Notes: generated from the sequence alone by a model not told the origin. Positions 1-9,759 are shown, counted from the stretch's first letter. The stretch: 22,616 nucleotides of DNA from Cellvibrionales bacterium UBA2511 (GCA_002341315.1 DDNV01000012.1:28819-51434); one strand, 5' to 3'. Numbers and translations are program-made.

Positions 1-879
<879 letters not shown>

Positions 880-1018
880 GAAATGTCATTAATTATTGCT
901 CTTCTCGAGCCCCAAAAATGCAGCCGAAATCATCATGTTCATCCTGCGGCAGCACCAGTGCTTTTCGTGCAGGGTGGTTTGCTTAAGGCGCACCGACACC
1001 GGCAAATAAATCGGCGCG

Positions 1019-1024
1019 ATTATA
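1019..1024 (-). promoter_or_regulatory. Perfect -10 hexamer TATAAT upstream of nqrA
   Basis: Minus-strand TATAAT lies about 155 bases upstream of the nqrA start. The -35 region 17 bases upstream (TGGTAA) matches poorly, so an activator or another sigma-factor arrangement is possible. If used, it would give a leader of about 150 nucleotides whose first part (GCGC CGA ... TCG GT GCGC) can fold into a stem right at the predicted 5' end. No other good promoter is seen between gap and nqrA. The 280-base gap (864-1143) otherwise holds no convincing gene. Confidence 0.4.
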
Positions 1025-1143
1025 AAGGCGGAGGCTTCCCATTACCAGTACAGACATTGTGGTAATTGATTCTCGACAAAGCACCTACCAACAACCACTT
1101 TACCCGAATCGCAACTTAACAGTGCGGCGAGGCAGGCTATTTG

Positions 1144-2604
1144 TCAGGCTGTCGGGTACATCGGCCAGGATACGCCAGCCAGATTTTCCAGACATCGCAC
1201 CACTTGACAGCTATAGCCAAACTCATTGTCGTACCAACAATACAGCACGACACTGTCACCACTCACAATCGTCGCCTCTGAATCATAAACACAGGCATGC
1301 CGTGAACCGACAAAGTCGGTCGAAACCGCCTCGGAAGAAATTGTATAGTCAATCTGTTGCTGCAAAGGCGAATAGAGTGCGGTTTTTCTCATGTATTCAT
1401 TGAGCTCTTCTCTAGTTGTCTCACGACCCAGCTGCAAATTGAGAATCGCCATGGATACATTGGGAGTCGGCACCCGTATCGCATTACCAGTCAGCTTGCC
1501 AGCCAGCTCCGGCAATGCCTTTGCCACCGCCTTGGCAGCACCTGTCTCGGTAATCACCATATTGAGCGCGGCACTACGACCTCGACGTGACCCTTTGTGG
1601 TAGTTATCAATCAGGTTCTGATCGTTCGTGTAGGAATGTACGGTTTCCACATGTCCACGGTCTATGCCGAATTCGTCCATCAGGGCTTTCAGCACGGGCA
1701 CAATGGCATTGGTGGTGCAGGATGCGGCAGAAATTATTTTGGTATCTGCAGCAATCTCATTTTGGTTGATACCATAAACAATATTCGGAATATTGCCCTT
1801 GCCGGGCGCAGTTAGGATCACTTTGCTGGCACCGGGGCATTGCAGGTGCCTGGATAGACCATCTTCATCACGCCATACACCGGTATTGTCAATCACAATT
1901 GCGTTGCTGATACCATAGCGGGTGTAATCTACCTCCGCAGGAGAGTCGGCGTAGATCACCTGAATGGGGTTGCCGTTACACACCAGAATATTTTTATCCT
2001 CAATGACTCTGATAGTGCCGTCAAACGCACCGTGAACAGAATCGCGTCGTAGCAGACTGGCTCGCTTGGCCAAATCATCCGCACTACCCCCCTTGCGAAC
2101 CACAATGGCACGCAATCGCAGCAGATCACCGCTACCTGTCTTTTCAATCAACAACCTGGCCAGCAACCGGCCGATACGGCCAAAACCGTAAAGCACCACA
2201 TCTTGGGGTTGTGGCAGCGGCTTGCGTACACGTCCGATGTCGTCACCCACCTCCCGCTGCAGGAACGCAGTCAGATCCTCACCATTACCGGACTCCTGGT
2301 ATTTGACAGTCAGCTTGCCCACGTCGATATGGGCAGGCCCCAAATCCATTTCCGACAACGCCAGAATCAGAGGGAAGGTTTCAAATTCCGATAACTCATT
2401 TTGTTCAATCTGGCGAACAAAACGATGAACCTTCATCAGATCAATCACTGAACGATTGACCATGTTCTTGCCATACATATAGAGAGAGACGTTATTTTGC
2501 CTGTAAAGCTTTCCGATCAGAGGGATCATGGCTTCGGCCAGCGACTCGCGCTCTTTCCAGTCAGCAAAAAAGTCGGCAGGAATGGGGCGATGTTGTTCGG
2601 TCAC
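1144..2604 (-). CDS. gap: Glyceraldehyde-3-phosphate dehydrogenase, long form with N-terminal extension
   Basis: Catalyses the NAD(P)-dependent interconversion of glyceraldehyde 3-phosphate and 1,3-bisphosphoglycerate in the cytoplasm. Numbered from the upstream ATG at 2619, the nucleotide-binding loop GFGRIGRLL is at about 145-153, the catalytic Cys in SAASCTTNAIVP at 301, the catalytic His in HSYTNDQ at 328, and WYDNEFGY near 462-469. About 135 residues precede the Rossmann fold, so the protein is much longer than the usual ~335-residue enzyme. This matches the long GapB-like enzymes of Pseudomonas and Vibrio. I chose GTG at 2604 (486 aa) because AGAGG lies 7 bases before it and the protein then begins MTEQHRP, like relatives; ATG at 2619 lacks a ribosome binding site. 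A gluconeogenic role is known for some long forms but is inference here. It is transcribed from its own promoter towards nqrA. Confidence 0.95.
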   Translation of the reverse strand: MTEQHRPIPADFFADWKERESLAEAMIPLIGKLYRQNNVSLYMYGKNMVNRSVIDLMKVHRFVRQIEQNELSEFETFPLILALSEMDLGPAHIDVGKLTVKYQESGNGEDLTAFLQREVGDDIGRVRKPLPQPQDVVLYGFGRIGRLLARLLIEKTGSGDLLRLRAIVVRKGGSADDLAKRASLLRRDSVHGAFDGTIRVIEDKNILVCNGNPIQVIYADSPAEVDYTRYGISNAIVIDNTGVWRDEDGLSRHLQCPGASKVILTAPGKGNIPNIVYGINQNEIAADTKIISAASCTTNAIVPVLKALMDEFGIDRGHVETVHSYTNDQNLIDNYHKGSRRGRSAALNMVITETGAAKAVAKALPELAGKLTGNAIRVPTPNVSMAILNLQLGRETTREELNEYMRKTALYSPLQQQIDYTISSEAVSTDFVGSRHACVYDSEATIVSGDSVVLYCWYDNEFGYSCQVVRCLENLAGVSWPMYPTA

Positions 2605-2669
2605 AGGTAAACCTCTCATTTTGTTGGTCTAACACGATGGGCGGTACTCCCATCACGGGTTGGGGCGCT

Positions 2670-2698
2670 ATTATCGGTATTCAGCCTTTTAAGGGCAA
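2670..2698 (-). promoter_or_regulatory. Predicted sigma70 promoter of gap
   Basis: Minus-strand TTGCCC (2698-2693), a 17-base spacer and GATAAT (2675-2670) match sigma70 -35 and -10 hexamers at 4/6 and 5/6. The predicted start near 2663 gives a ~60-base leader before the GTG. The palindrome at 2738-2753 lies about 40 bases upstream of the -35, an activator-like position. Confidence 0.45.
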
Positions 2699-2737
2699 CA
2701 AAGTGCGGTGAATAACCGGTACTGCGGTTCGACGATG

Positions 2738-2753
2738 GCTGATCTTGATCAGC
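2738..2753. repeat. Perfect inverted repeat GCTGATC-TT-GATCAGC upstream of gap
   Basis: Two 7-bp perfect arms separated by two bases lie between the end of the lipoprotein gene and the gap promoter. The near-continuous dyad resembles a dimeric regulator's operator. No match to a named operator is recognised. It could also form a hairpin in the read-through transcript from the lipoprotein gene. Confidence 0.5.
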
Positions 2754-2758
2754 AAACA

Positions 2759-2785
2759 GCGGTGTGGCAAAAAAACCGACACCGC
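2759..2785 (-). terminator. Stem-loop downstream of the lipoprotein gene, possible terminator
   Basis: GCGGTGT and ACACCGC form a perfect 7-bp stem, with two further G-C pairs possible after a one-base bulge and an A/T-rich loop (seven T on the minus strand). It lies 28 bases after the lipoprotein stop codon. The U-run is in the loop, not after the stem, so it is not a textbook intrinsic terminator; it may instead stabilise the 3' end of the mRNA. Confidence 0.35.
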
Positions 2786-2812
2786 AACGATGATCACTGG
2801 CCAGGGGAGTTT

Positions 2813-3514
2813 TTAGAGGGGGATAAATGCCATGCTGGCCACATTCAGGGCAACTGTTTTGATGACTCGCTGGTTTTTTTGGGCAATGATCAAAGCGAGC
2901 ATATCCTGATGGGCAATCAATTTACCGAACAGGCGCTCGTAACTGAGGTTATAACCCTCCCCCTTGCGACTATTGGTAAGGATCAGGGACTTACCCTGCT
3001 CGTCCAAGTGCGTTCTGATTCGCCACATGGCAATTTCAATGTTACGGGCACTATGATAAAGCTTCTGATGATCAAGTTTACTCAGCATGAAAAACTCGGT
3101 TTTCAGGCCGTAGGACTCCCTGATCATTCCCGTCATCCCCACTATCAGTGCAAACACGCGGTCGCCCCTGAAGGCCGGGTCTACAGACAGTTCAATGGCG
3201 TCGATACCGCCACCTCCCAGCTCAGCAAACTGGGGCTTTCCCGGATAGGTGAAAATTTGCGTAACACGGGAATCTATCGTCTTGCCGGAGACTTTCTGCA
3301 ACTCTCTCGGGTTTCGCTTATAGAGCTTCACCGTCAGTTCTTTAAGCAACAGCTCGACCTGCTGATAGTGCAAGTCCGCCACCATGTCGATATCCGTTTT
3401 GGCCAGATCCTGAACCCGAAAGGAGGAGCCACTGCAGCCGGTCAGCACCAGCAGATACAGCAAACAAAACCCTATCAGCAATCTGCCTCTGAATGGAAAA
3501 CACGGGTACAGCAT
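2813..3514 (-). CDS. Putative outer-membrane or periplasmic lipoprotein of unknown function
   Basis: 233 residues. The N-terminus has a hydrophobic signal segment (about 11-25) and a lipobox LTGC with Cys27 as the lipidation site; the following Ser-Gly carries no Asp+2 inner-membrane retention signal, so outer-membrane sorting is likely. The mature part includes DLAKTDIDMVADLH, a helical region and LYKRNPREL, but no enzymatic motif that I recognise. I recall similar uncharacterised lipoproteins in other gammaproteobacteria, but cannot name the family with confidence. GAGAGA about 6 bases before ATG 3514 acts as ribosome binding site. It is divergent from mfd across about 70 bases and followed by gap on the same strand after 200 bases holding a stem-loop and a separate promoter, so it is probably monocistronic. 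Confidence 0.85.
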   Translation of the reverse strand: MLYPCFPFRGRLLIGFCLLYLLVLTGCSGSSFRVQDLAKTDIDMVADLHYQQVELLLKELTVKLYKRNPRELQKVSGKTIDSRVTQIFTYPGKPQFAELGGGGIDAIELSVDPAFRGDRVFALIVGMTGMIRESYGLKTEFFMLSKLDHQKLYHSARNIEIAMWRIRTHLDEQGKSLILTNSRKGEGYNLSYERLFGKLIAHQDMLALIIAQKNQRVIKTVALNVASMAFIPL

Positions 3515-3583
3515 ATCAATCTCTCTATTGCCCCGCTAAAATAGCATACCTTCAAGGTTAACCCACAGAAGTGCCATTCCAGT

Positions 3584-6500
3584 ATGTCGATTTTGTCACT
3601 ACCGCCAGTCAACACAGCTGGCGACAAGCGCGTTTGGCAGGAGGTAAACGGCGGCAGCGCCCTGGTCATTGCCGAGGCAAGCCAACAAGTACCTGGGCTG
3701 ACCGTCGTCATTGCAGACTCGGCAAAAACTGCAGCTGAGCTGGAATCCGAACTGCGATTCTTCCTCGGCGAAGGGGCCGCTGTACTCCATTTCCCTGACT
3801 GGGAGACACTCCCCTACGATATTTTCTCGCCGCATCAGGATATTGTCTCCGAGCGATTGCGAACCCTGTCTCGCTTACCGCAAACCCGTACCGGTGTCGT
3901 GATAGTGCCTGTTGGCACCCTGATGCACCGCTTGCCACCCGCCGAGTTCGTCAACCAGCGCGCCTTCGATTACCGACGTGGTGACAAACTGAACCTCGAT
4001 ACGCTGCGCACCCAACTGGAATCCGCTGGCTATCGCTGTGTTGATACCGTGGTCGAACACGGTGAGTACGCTGTTCGCGGCGCGCTGATTGATATCTTTC
4101 CGATGGGCGCCACGCTACCTTTCCGGATCGACCTGTTCGACGATGAAATTGAAACGCTTCGCACGTTTGACCCGGACACCCAGCGCACGCTGGAACAAAC
4201 CGATCACATACACCTTCTGCCCGCGCGGGAAGTCCCACTGGACAAACCGGCTATCCGGCGCTTTCAGAACAACTGGCTGTCCCGCTTTGATGTCGATGAG
4301 CGACGCTGCCCGGTCTTCAGGGATGTCAGTGAGGGTATTCCACCCCAGGGAATCGAGTATTTTCTGCCCCTGTTTTTTGAAGAAACCGCCACCCTGTTTG
4401 ATTACCTGCCCGATCACAGCCTTATCTTTACCGAAGGGGCTGTCGAACAGGCCGCCGAAAAATTCTGGCAGGATGCCAGCCAGCGCTATCAGGAATACGG
4501 TATTGATCCAACCCGGCCGCTGCTCCCCCCGACAGCTTTATTTATCCCGGTCGAAGAACTGTTCGGCCATCTAAAAAAATACCCCTGCACACGAATCAAT
4601 AGTGAATCCGACCAGCAGAAAAATCATTTTTCCCTGCACATATCCGCTCCACCGCCGGTGGCGATTGATGCCAAGGCAGACAACCCCCTGAAAAAACTCC
4701 AGGAGCACCTGGCCAATGCCAGACAGCGGGTACTGATCTGCGCGGAATCAGCGGGCCGCAGGGAAACCCTGCTGGAACTACTCGGTCGCCAGTCCATTCG
4801 CCCAGAGGACGTAACCGACTGGGAGTCTTTTGCCGAAGGAACACAACGCCTCGGCATAATCGCCTACCCGCTGACCCGCGGCTTTGTTGTAACGCCGGCA
4901 AATATCAGCCTGATTACTGAGACAGAACTGTTTGGCCAGCAGGTCATGCAACGTCGCCGACGCAACAAAGAACGTACCGATGCCGACCAGGTCATCAAAA
5001 ATCTGACTGAACTGAGCGTTGGGGCGCCCGTGGTCCATATCGATCACGGTGTCGGTCGTTACCTGGGATTGCAGACCATCACTGCCAGTGGCGAACCACA
5101 GGAATTTCTGACGTTATCCTATGCCGACCAGGCAAAACTCTACGTCCCGGTATCATCGTTGCACTTAATCAGCCGGTACAGTGGTGCGGAAGACAGCCTC
5201 GCGCCCTTACACCGACTGGGTACAGATCAGTGGCAAAAGGCCAGAGACAAGGCTCTGCGACAGATCCGCGATACCGCCACCGAGTTGCTGGACATCTATG
5301 CCACTCGCGCGGCACGCAGGGGGTTTGCCTGCCGCGACCCGGCAGCGGACTACCGCGCTTTCTGTGCGGACTTTCCCTTCGAGGAAACGCCCGATCAGCT
5401 GGACACCATCGAAGCTGTCAGACGCGACATGCTGGCTGAGCAGCCCATGGATCGGCTTGTCTGTGGGGATGTTGGCTTCGGAAAAACGGAAGTCGCCATG
5501 CGTGCCGCCTTTATCGCCGTGGCCAGTGGCAAACAGGTGGTGATGCTGGTGCCGACCACCCTTCTGGCCCATCAGCACCTGGAAAACTTTCGCGACCGCT
5601 TTGCCAACTGGCCAGTCACCATCGAGGAGCTGTCGCGGTTCCGCTCCGACAGGGAACAACAGGAGGTCCTTCACCGTGCCGGTCTGGGTAAAGTCGATAT
5701 TCTGATCGGCACCCACAAGCTGCTCCATGCCAAGGTGAATTACAAAAATCTGGGACTGCTCATCATTGATGAGGAGCATCGCTTCGGCGTCCGCCAGAAA
5801 GAACAGATCAAGGCGCTGCGAGCCGAAGTGGACATCCTGACACTGACAGCCACTCCCATTCCACGCACCCTGAACATGTCAATGTCAGGTATTCGGGATC
5901 TGTCGATTATCGCTACCCCCCCGGCGAGAAGGCTCTCGGTAAAATCGTTTGTCCGCCAGAATGATCCCCGGGTGACTCGGGAGGCGATCCTGCGGGAAAT
6001 TCTGCGTGGCGGGCAGGTCTATTATTTGCACAACGAGGTCAAGAGCATTGGCAAAACGGCGCAGATGATAGAAGAACTGGTACCGGAGGCACGGGTTAAT
6101 ATCGCACACGGCCAGATGCGCGAACGCGAACTGGAAAAAGTCATGTCCGACTTTTACCACCAGCGTTTCAATGTGCTGGTCTGTTCCACCATTATCGAGA
6201 CCGGCATCGATATCCCCAGTGCCAACACCATCATCATTGACCGCGCCGACAAACTGGGGCTGGCCCAGCTGCACCAATTGCGGGGCCGAGTGGGACGCTC
6301 TCACCACCAGGCCTATGCCTATCTGCTCACTCCCGAGCCAAAAACCATGACGGCTGAGGCCATCAAGCGACTCGAGGCCATCACCCATGCCGACCACCTG
6401 GGATCCGGGTTTACACTGGCCACCCATGATCTGGAAATTCGCGGTGCCGGCGAACTGCTCGGCGAGAATCAAAGCGGCCAGATTCAATCGATTGGTTTCA

Positions 6501-7033
6501 CGCTTTACATGGAACTGCTGGATCGTGCTGTTGATGCCCTGCGCAAAGGCAAGGCGGTAGAGTTGAATGTGCCTCTGGCCGAAGATATCGAGATCAACAT
6601 GAACCTGCCGGCGCTGATCCCCGAAGATTATTTACCGGATGTTCACATGCGCCTGATGATGTACAAGCGCATCGCCAACGCCACCACAGAAGCTGATTTA
6701 TGGGAGCTTCAGGTAGAGATGATCGACCGTTTCGGGCTGCTTCCCGATTATCTGAAAAACCTCTTTCAAGTCACGTCACTGAAACTTCAGGCCAGACAAC
6801 TCGGCATCTGCAAGGTGGAAGCCGGGCCAACCGGCGGGCGGATTGAATTTGGCAGTGATACGTTGGTGGAACCGCTGACGATTGTACAAATGGTCCAAAA
6901 GGAGCCCGCTGTTTTTCGACTTCAAGGGGCATCAACCTTGAAATATACTCTACCTATGGAAACAAAAGAACAGCGAATTGAACAGTTACAGGCGTTGTTG
7001 ACTCGGCTAACCCCTGCAAACAATGGACATTAA
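3584..7033 (+). CDS. mfd: Transcription-repair coupling factor
   Basis: Mfd recognises RNA polymerase stalled at a DNA lesion, pushes it off with its translocase and recruits UvrA for strand-specific excision repair. The 1149 residues equal the usual length. Domains in order: UvrB-homologous N-terminus (PDWETLPYDIFSPHQDI near 65-85), RNA polymerase-interaction CarD-like domain (VHIDHGVGRYLG near 484-495), SF2 translocase with Walker A GDVGFGKTE (628-636) and DEEH box (729-732), motif III LTATPIPRT, helicase C-terminal region with QLRGRVGRS, the TRG-like stretch after it, and a C-terminal UvrA-masking domain. No motif is broken. The start at 3584 agrees with family N-termini, although the ribosome binding site is poor. 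The stop codon is directly followed by the ATG of the csiV-like gene, so the two are probably translationally coupled. Confidence 0.98.
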   Translation: MSILSLPPVNTAGDKRVWQEVNGGSALVIAEASQQVPGLTVVIADSAKTAAELESELRFFLGEGAAVLHFPDWETLPYDIFSPHQDIVSERLRTLSRLPQTRTGVVIVPVGTLMHRLPPAEFVNQRAFDYRRGDKLNLDTLRTQLESAGYRCVDTVVEHGEYAVRGALIDIFPMGATLPFRIDLFDDEIETLRTFDPDTQRTLEQTDHIHLLPAREVPLDKPAIRRFQNNWLSRFDVDERRCPVFRDVSEGIPPQGIEYFLPLFFEETATLFDYLPDHSLIFTEGAVEQAAEKFWQDASQRYQEYGIDPTRPLLPPTALFIPVEELFGHLKKYPCTRINSESDQQKNHFSLHISAPPPVAIDAKADNPLKKLQEHLANARQRVLICAESAGRRETLLELLGRQSIRPEDVTDWESFAEGTQRLGIIAYPLTRGFVVTPANISLITETELFGQQVMQRRRRNKERTDADQVIKNLTELSVGAPVVHIDHGVGRYLGLQTITASGEPQEFLTLSYADQAKLYVPVSSLHLISRYSGAEDSLAPLHRLGTDQWQKARDKALRQIRDTATELLDIYATRAARRGFACRDPAADYRAFCADFPFEETPDQLDTIEAVRRDMLAEQPMDRLVCGDVGFGKTEVAMRAAFIAVASGKQVVMLVPTTLLAHQHLENFRDRFANWPVTIEELSRFRSDREQQEVLHRAGLGKVDILIGTHKLLHAKVNYKNLGLLIIDEEHRFGVRQKEQIKALRAEVDILTLTATPIPRTLNMSMSGIRDLSIIATPPARRLSVKSFVRQNDPRVTREAILREILRGGQVYYLHNEVKSIGKTAQMIEELVPEARVNIAHGQMRERELEKVMSDFYHQRFNVLVCSTIIETGIDIPSANTIIIDRADKLGLAQLHQLRGRVGRSHHQAYAYLLTPEPKTMTAEAIKRLEAITHADHLGSGFTLATHDLEIRGAGELLGENQSGQIQSIGFTLYMELLDRAVDALRKGKAVELNVPLAEDIEINMNLPALIPEDYLPDVHMRLMMYKRIANATTEADLWELQVEMIDRFGLLPDYLKNLFQVTSLKLQARQLGICKVEAGPTGGRIEFGSDTLVEPLTIVQMVQKEPAVFRLQGASTLKYTLPMETKEQRIEQLQALLTRLTPANNGH

Positions 7034-7837
7034 ATGAAACCACTCAAAACCGCTGGCATGCCTTTCAAATGTCTTCTGTTATTGGCAGTCACCTTGAGCA
7101 CGAGTCTCTCCGAACAGACTCGAGCGGATCAAAACGAAGACTGGTATCAGGTTGAGCTGATCGTATTCAGCCAGCAGGATCTTTATCGGGATGAACAACA
7201 TCCCACCAACATCACACTGGAATACCCGGAGAACTGGCAACGCCTTGAGAGCGATACAGCGACATCGGCGGACAACCCCCTACCTGCGGAACAATCGTTG
7301 ATTCCTCTTGAGACAAAAGACTTCAACCTGGGACCCGATGAATACACATTGAGCCGCGCTGCAGGCTATCGAGTACTCACCCACATCGGATGGCGCCAAC
7401 CCGCACTGGGACAGGCACAGAGCCCCTGGATTATTGTTTCGGGAGGCCATCGCCATGGCAACTACCATGAGCTGGAAGGTAGTATTCGGCTGGTAGTGAC
7501 CCGCTATCTACACATTCAGGCAGATCTCTGGAAAACCAGTTTTGCCAGCACACCAGGGACTGGTGGCGCCTTGCCCGGCAACCCGGGCCGACCAGACAGC
7601 TGGCCACAATTACCGGTGAAACCCTGGTTAGCTGCTCTTCCGGTGTCTGGCGACGCCTCACCAGTGACCACCATCAACACAAACAGTCCCGCCGATCAAC
7701 GTCACCCGCCAATTAAAAAGATCGTTGTTCTCAATCAGTCGGAACAGGTAGACCTGAACAAACCGACTTATCTGGATCACCCTGAAATGGGGGTACTGGT
7801 ATTGGTAACATACCATACATGGGCCACGGCTGACTGA
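7034..7837 (+). CDS. csiV: CsiV-family periplasmic peptidoglycan-binding protein
   Basis: 267 residues with a Sec signal peptide (hydrophobic core about 12-24, likely cleavage after SEQTRA near residue 31). The mature protein opens DWYQVELIVFSQQDL, the typical start of the CsiV family, and has ITLEYPENWQRL near 58-69 and a C-terminal stretch EMGVLVLVTYH. In Vibrio cholerae CsiV binds peptidoglycan and works with the lipoprotein activator of PBP1A; the same role here is inference by family. The ATG abuts the mfd stop codon without its own ribosome binding site, so expression is expected to follow mfd. This mfd-linked position is common for the family. It converges on mtnP-type phosphorylase with 51 bases between, where I see no clear terminator. 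Sequence conservation in this family is loose, so the assignment rests on the N-terminal pattern and context. Confidence 0.82.
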   Translation: MKPLKTAGMPFKCLLLLAVTLSTSLSEQTRADQNEDWYQVELIVFSQQDLYRDEQHPTNITLEYPENWQRLESDTATSADNPLPAEQSLIPLETKDFNLGPDEYTLSRAAGYRVLTHIGWRQPALGQAQSPWIIVSGGHRHGNYHELEGSIRLVVTRYLHIQADLWKTSFASTPGTGGALPGNPGRPDSWPQLPVKPWLAALPVSGDASPVTTINTNSPADQRHPPIKKIVVLNQSEQVDLNKPTYLDHPEMGVLVLVTYHTWATAD

Positions 7838-7888
7838 CGGCCGCATTCACCAATTATGACAACGAAGGTTTGCACTGGAAAAACACCA

Positions 7889-8644
7889 TCAGTGCTGCGG
7901 ACTCGCCAATGCCTTGGTCAAAACCATGCGTACCAGTGGCATACTGTTTGCCATCACAGTGTCCATCTGCCCAAAAGAGATCCGCTCCTCACTCAAACCA
8001 GCTGCCATATTCACCACCAGCGCCAGACAGGCATAGGGAATCTGCAACTCCCGAGCCAGTGCCGCCTCGGGCATAGCGGTCATGCCGACGATGTCACAGC
8101 CGTCATTGGCCATTCGCGTAATCTCGGCAGCGGTTTCCAGCCTGGGGCCCTGGGTGGCGCCATAAACAGCCTCTGCATGAATCCTTGTCTCACAGGCAGC
8201 CCCACAGGCAATAGCCGCCTGCAACAGTCGATCCCGCAAGCTATCGTCATAGGGAAAAGTAAAGTCGATGTGCTGTAATGCCTGATCCGGGCTATCCGAG
8301 TAGGTGTGACCCCGTCCAAACGTATAATCAATAATCTGATCGGGAATAACCAGATCGCCCGGGCCCATTTCGCCATTAATACCACCCACCACATTGACCG
8401 CATAGATAGCCTTCACGCCCTCCGCACGCAATGCAGCAATATTTGCCCTGTAGTTGACCCGGTGAGGCGGTAGCCGATGATCCACACCGTGTCGCGCCAG
8501 GAATACAACCTCCGTATTGCCCAACGTGCCAAAACAGAGAGGAGCAGACGGCTCCCCCCACTCTGTAGTGACCACACGCTGCTCCCGAACGCTCAAATCC
8601 GAAAAGCTGTCCAGCCCACTGCCACCGATAATGCCGATACTCAT
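7889..8644 (-). CDS. S-methyl-5'-thioinosine phosphorylase (MTAP/PNP family)
   Basis: 251 residues. Family enzymes split methylthio-nucleosides with phosphate to give methylthioribose 1-phosphate and a base, salvaging the by-product of polyamine synthesis. The sequence has the phosphate-binding start SIGIIGGSGLDSF, ARHGVDHRLPPHRVNYRAN at about 50-68, NVVGGI near 84-89, YGATQGPRLETAAE and GMTAMPEAALARELQIPYA. The shape of the last motif and VVNMAAG (in place of the DYD motif of true methylthioadenosine phosphorylases) match the Pseudomonas enzyme PA3004, which prefers methylthioinosine; that specificity is inferred. The ATG overlaps the stop codon of the channel gene upstream (ATGA), so it is the last gene of a nagZ-channel-phosphorylase operon with coupled translation. 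Confidence 0.9.
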   Translation of the reverse strand: MSIGIIGGSGLDSFSDLSVREQRVVTTEWGEPSAPLCFGTLGNTEVVFLARHGVDHRLPPHRVNYRANIAALRAEGVKAIYAVNVVGGINGEMGPGDLVIPDQIIDYTFGRGHTYSDSPDQALQHIDFTFPYDDSLRDRLLQAAIACGAACETRIHAEAVYGATQGPRLETAAEITRMANDGCDIVGMTAMPEAALARELQIPYACLALVVNMAAGLSEERISFGQMDTVMANSMPLVRMVLTKALASPQH

Positions 8645-9744
8645 TCGACTTCCAAAGCCTGCAACAATCGCAGCTGGTCGGGAATATGGACAGTGGAGGT
8701 TGGGAAAGCAATCTCAGCACCGTGATCGGCTACGATATCGCTTACCTTTAACAGCACATCCTGTTTTACTTCGTGAAAAACTACCCACTTGATGGTTTTG
8801 GTAAACGTATAAACAAAAAAGTTAACCGATGAGGCACCAAAAGAGACAAAATTGACGATCATGGTTTGATTCTGATCAATTTCCGGATGATCACACAGCA
8901 TCTGTTTCACATCGGCCACAATTCCCGCCATTTTATCGACATCCTGGTAGCGAATACCCACCGTCTCGTAGATCCGCCGGTTAAACATACGCGAGGGGTT
9001 TTCCACGGCAATACTGTTAAACACCGAGTTCGGCACATAGAGTGGCCGCTTGTCAAAGGTGCGAATACGCGTCAGCCGCCATCCGATATCTTCGACAGTG
9101 CCCTCGATTTCCTTATCAGGGGACCGCACCCAGTCTCCCACCTTGAAGGGCTGGTCCAGATAAATCATCAAACCACCAAAGAAATTTGCCAGCAGATCCT
9201 TGGCTGCAAAACCCACTGCGAGGCCACCGATACCGCCAAAAGCGAGCAACCCAGAAATACTGTAGCCAAAAGCCTGCATGGCAATGAGTGTGGCGGTGAT
9301 GATGACCGAAGCGCGCAGCAGTTTGCCAATGGCCTTGACCGTGGTCTCATCCATGGGATCACTGGTATATTCAGGATGCACCAGATTCAGTTCAGCGCGC
9401 TTAATCAGATTGAGCAAAAATAGCGCCGCCAGAAAGATGATGACAACCCGGTTAATGGGTGCCAGCAAATCGTACCATTCGGACCCGGCTTGTCCGGCGG
9501 CGACAGCCGCCGCATAGTTAACCCCCAGTATCCATATTGCCCAGACTGCAGGGCGGCGGCACGCCTCAATCAAAGCATCGTCCCAGAAATTTGACGTCTT
9601 GAGTGCCCGTTTTTGCAGAAAGTTCAGTATCCGCGTTGCCAAAAACCCTGCTGTCATGGCTGCCAGAACGATCAGGAAAATTTCGGCGACCAACAGATAG
9701 CTTTCCCCGGTAATTTTGACTAACCACGCTTCCAGTTGCTGCAT
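8641..9744 (-). CDS. Mechanosensitive ion channel of the MscS family, YnaI/YbdG-like
   Basis: 367 residues. Inner-membrane channel that opens under membrane tension and lets solutes escape during hypo-osmotic shock. I see four membrane segments before the pore helix (about 16-40, 65-85, 97-115 and 143-160) and the pore-lining helix with AFGGIGGLAVGFAAKDLLANFFGG (168-191; family glycine/alanine pattern). The cytoplasmic beta domain follows: DQPFKVGDWV (197-206), then YVPNSVFNSIAVENPSRM (236-253) and NRRI. The extra N-terminal helices and the PNS...ENPSRM...NRR pattern point to the YnaI/YbdG subgroup and not to three-helix MscS. ACAGGA precedes the ATG by about 9 bases. It sits 15 bases after nagZ and overlaps the phosphorylase gene by 4 bases. 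In my memory of the Pseudomonas gene order, this channel is not between nagZ and the phosphorylase, so it may be a lineage-specific insertion. Confidence 0.93.
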   Translation of the reverse strand: MQQLEAWLVKITGESYLLVAEIFLIVLAAMTAGFLATRILNFLQKRALKTSNFWDDALIEACRRPAVWAIWILGVNYAAAVAAGQAGSEWYDLLAPINRVVIIFLAALFLLNLIKRAELNLVHPEYTSDPMDETTVKAIGKLLRASVIITATLIAMQAFGYSISGLLAFGGIGGLAVGFAAKDLLANFFGGLMIYLDQPFKVGDWVRSPDKEIEGTVEDIGWRLTRIRTFDKRPLYVPNSVFNSIAVENPSRMFNRRIYETVGIRYQDVDKMAGIVADVKQMLCDHPEIDQNQTMIVNFVSFGASSVNFFVYTFTKTIKWVVFHEVKQDVLLKVSDIVADHGAEIAFPTSTVHIPDQLRLLQALEVE

Positions 9745-9759
9745 ACTATGGATTCCTGT

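Noticed and set aside
2708..3544. 278-codon open frame on the plus strand opposite the lipoprotein gene.
   Set aside because: It starts with GTG without a ribosome binding site, has a low-complexity Gln/His-rich translation typical of antisense reading, and the opposite strand has a clear signal peptide, lipobox and ribosome binding site.
5885..6487. 200-codon minus-strand frame inside mfd, and another of 190 codons at 5207-5779.
   Set aside because: Both lie opposite the conserved helicase motifs of mfd and have no recognisable features or ribosome binding site.
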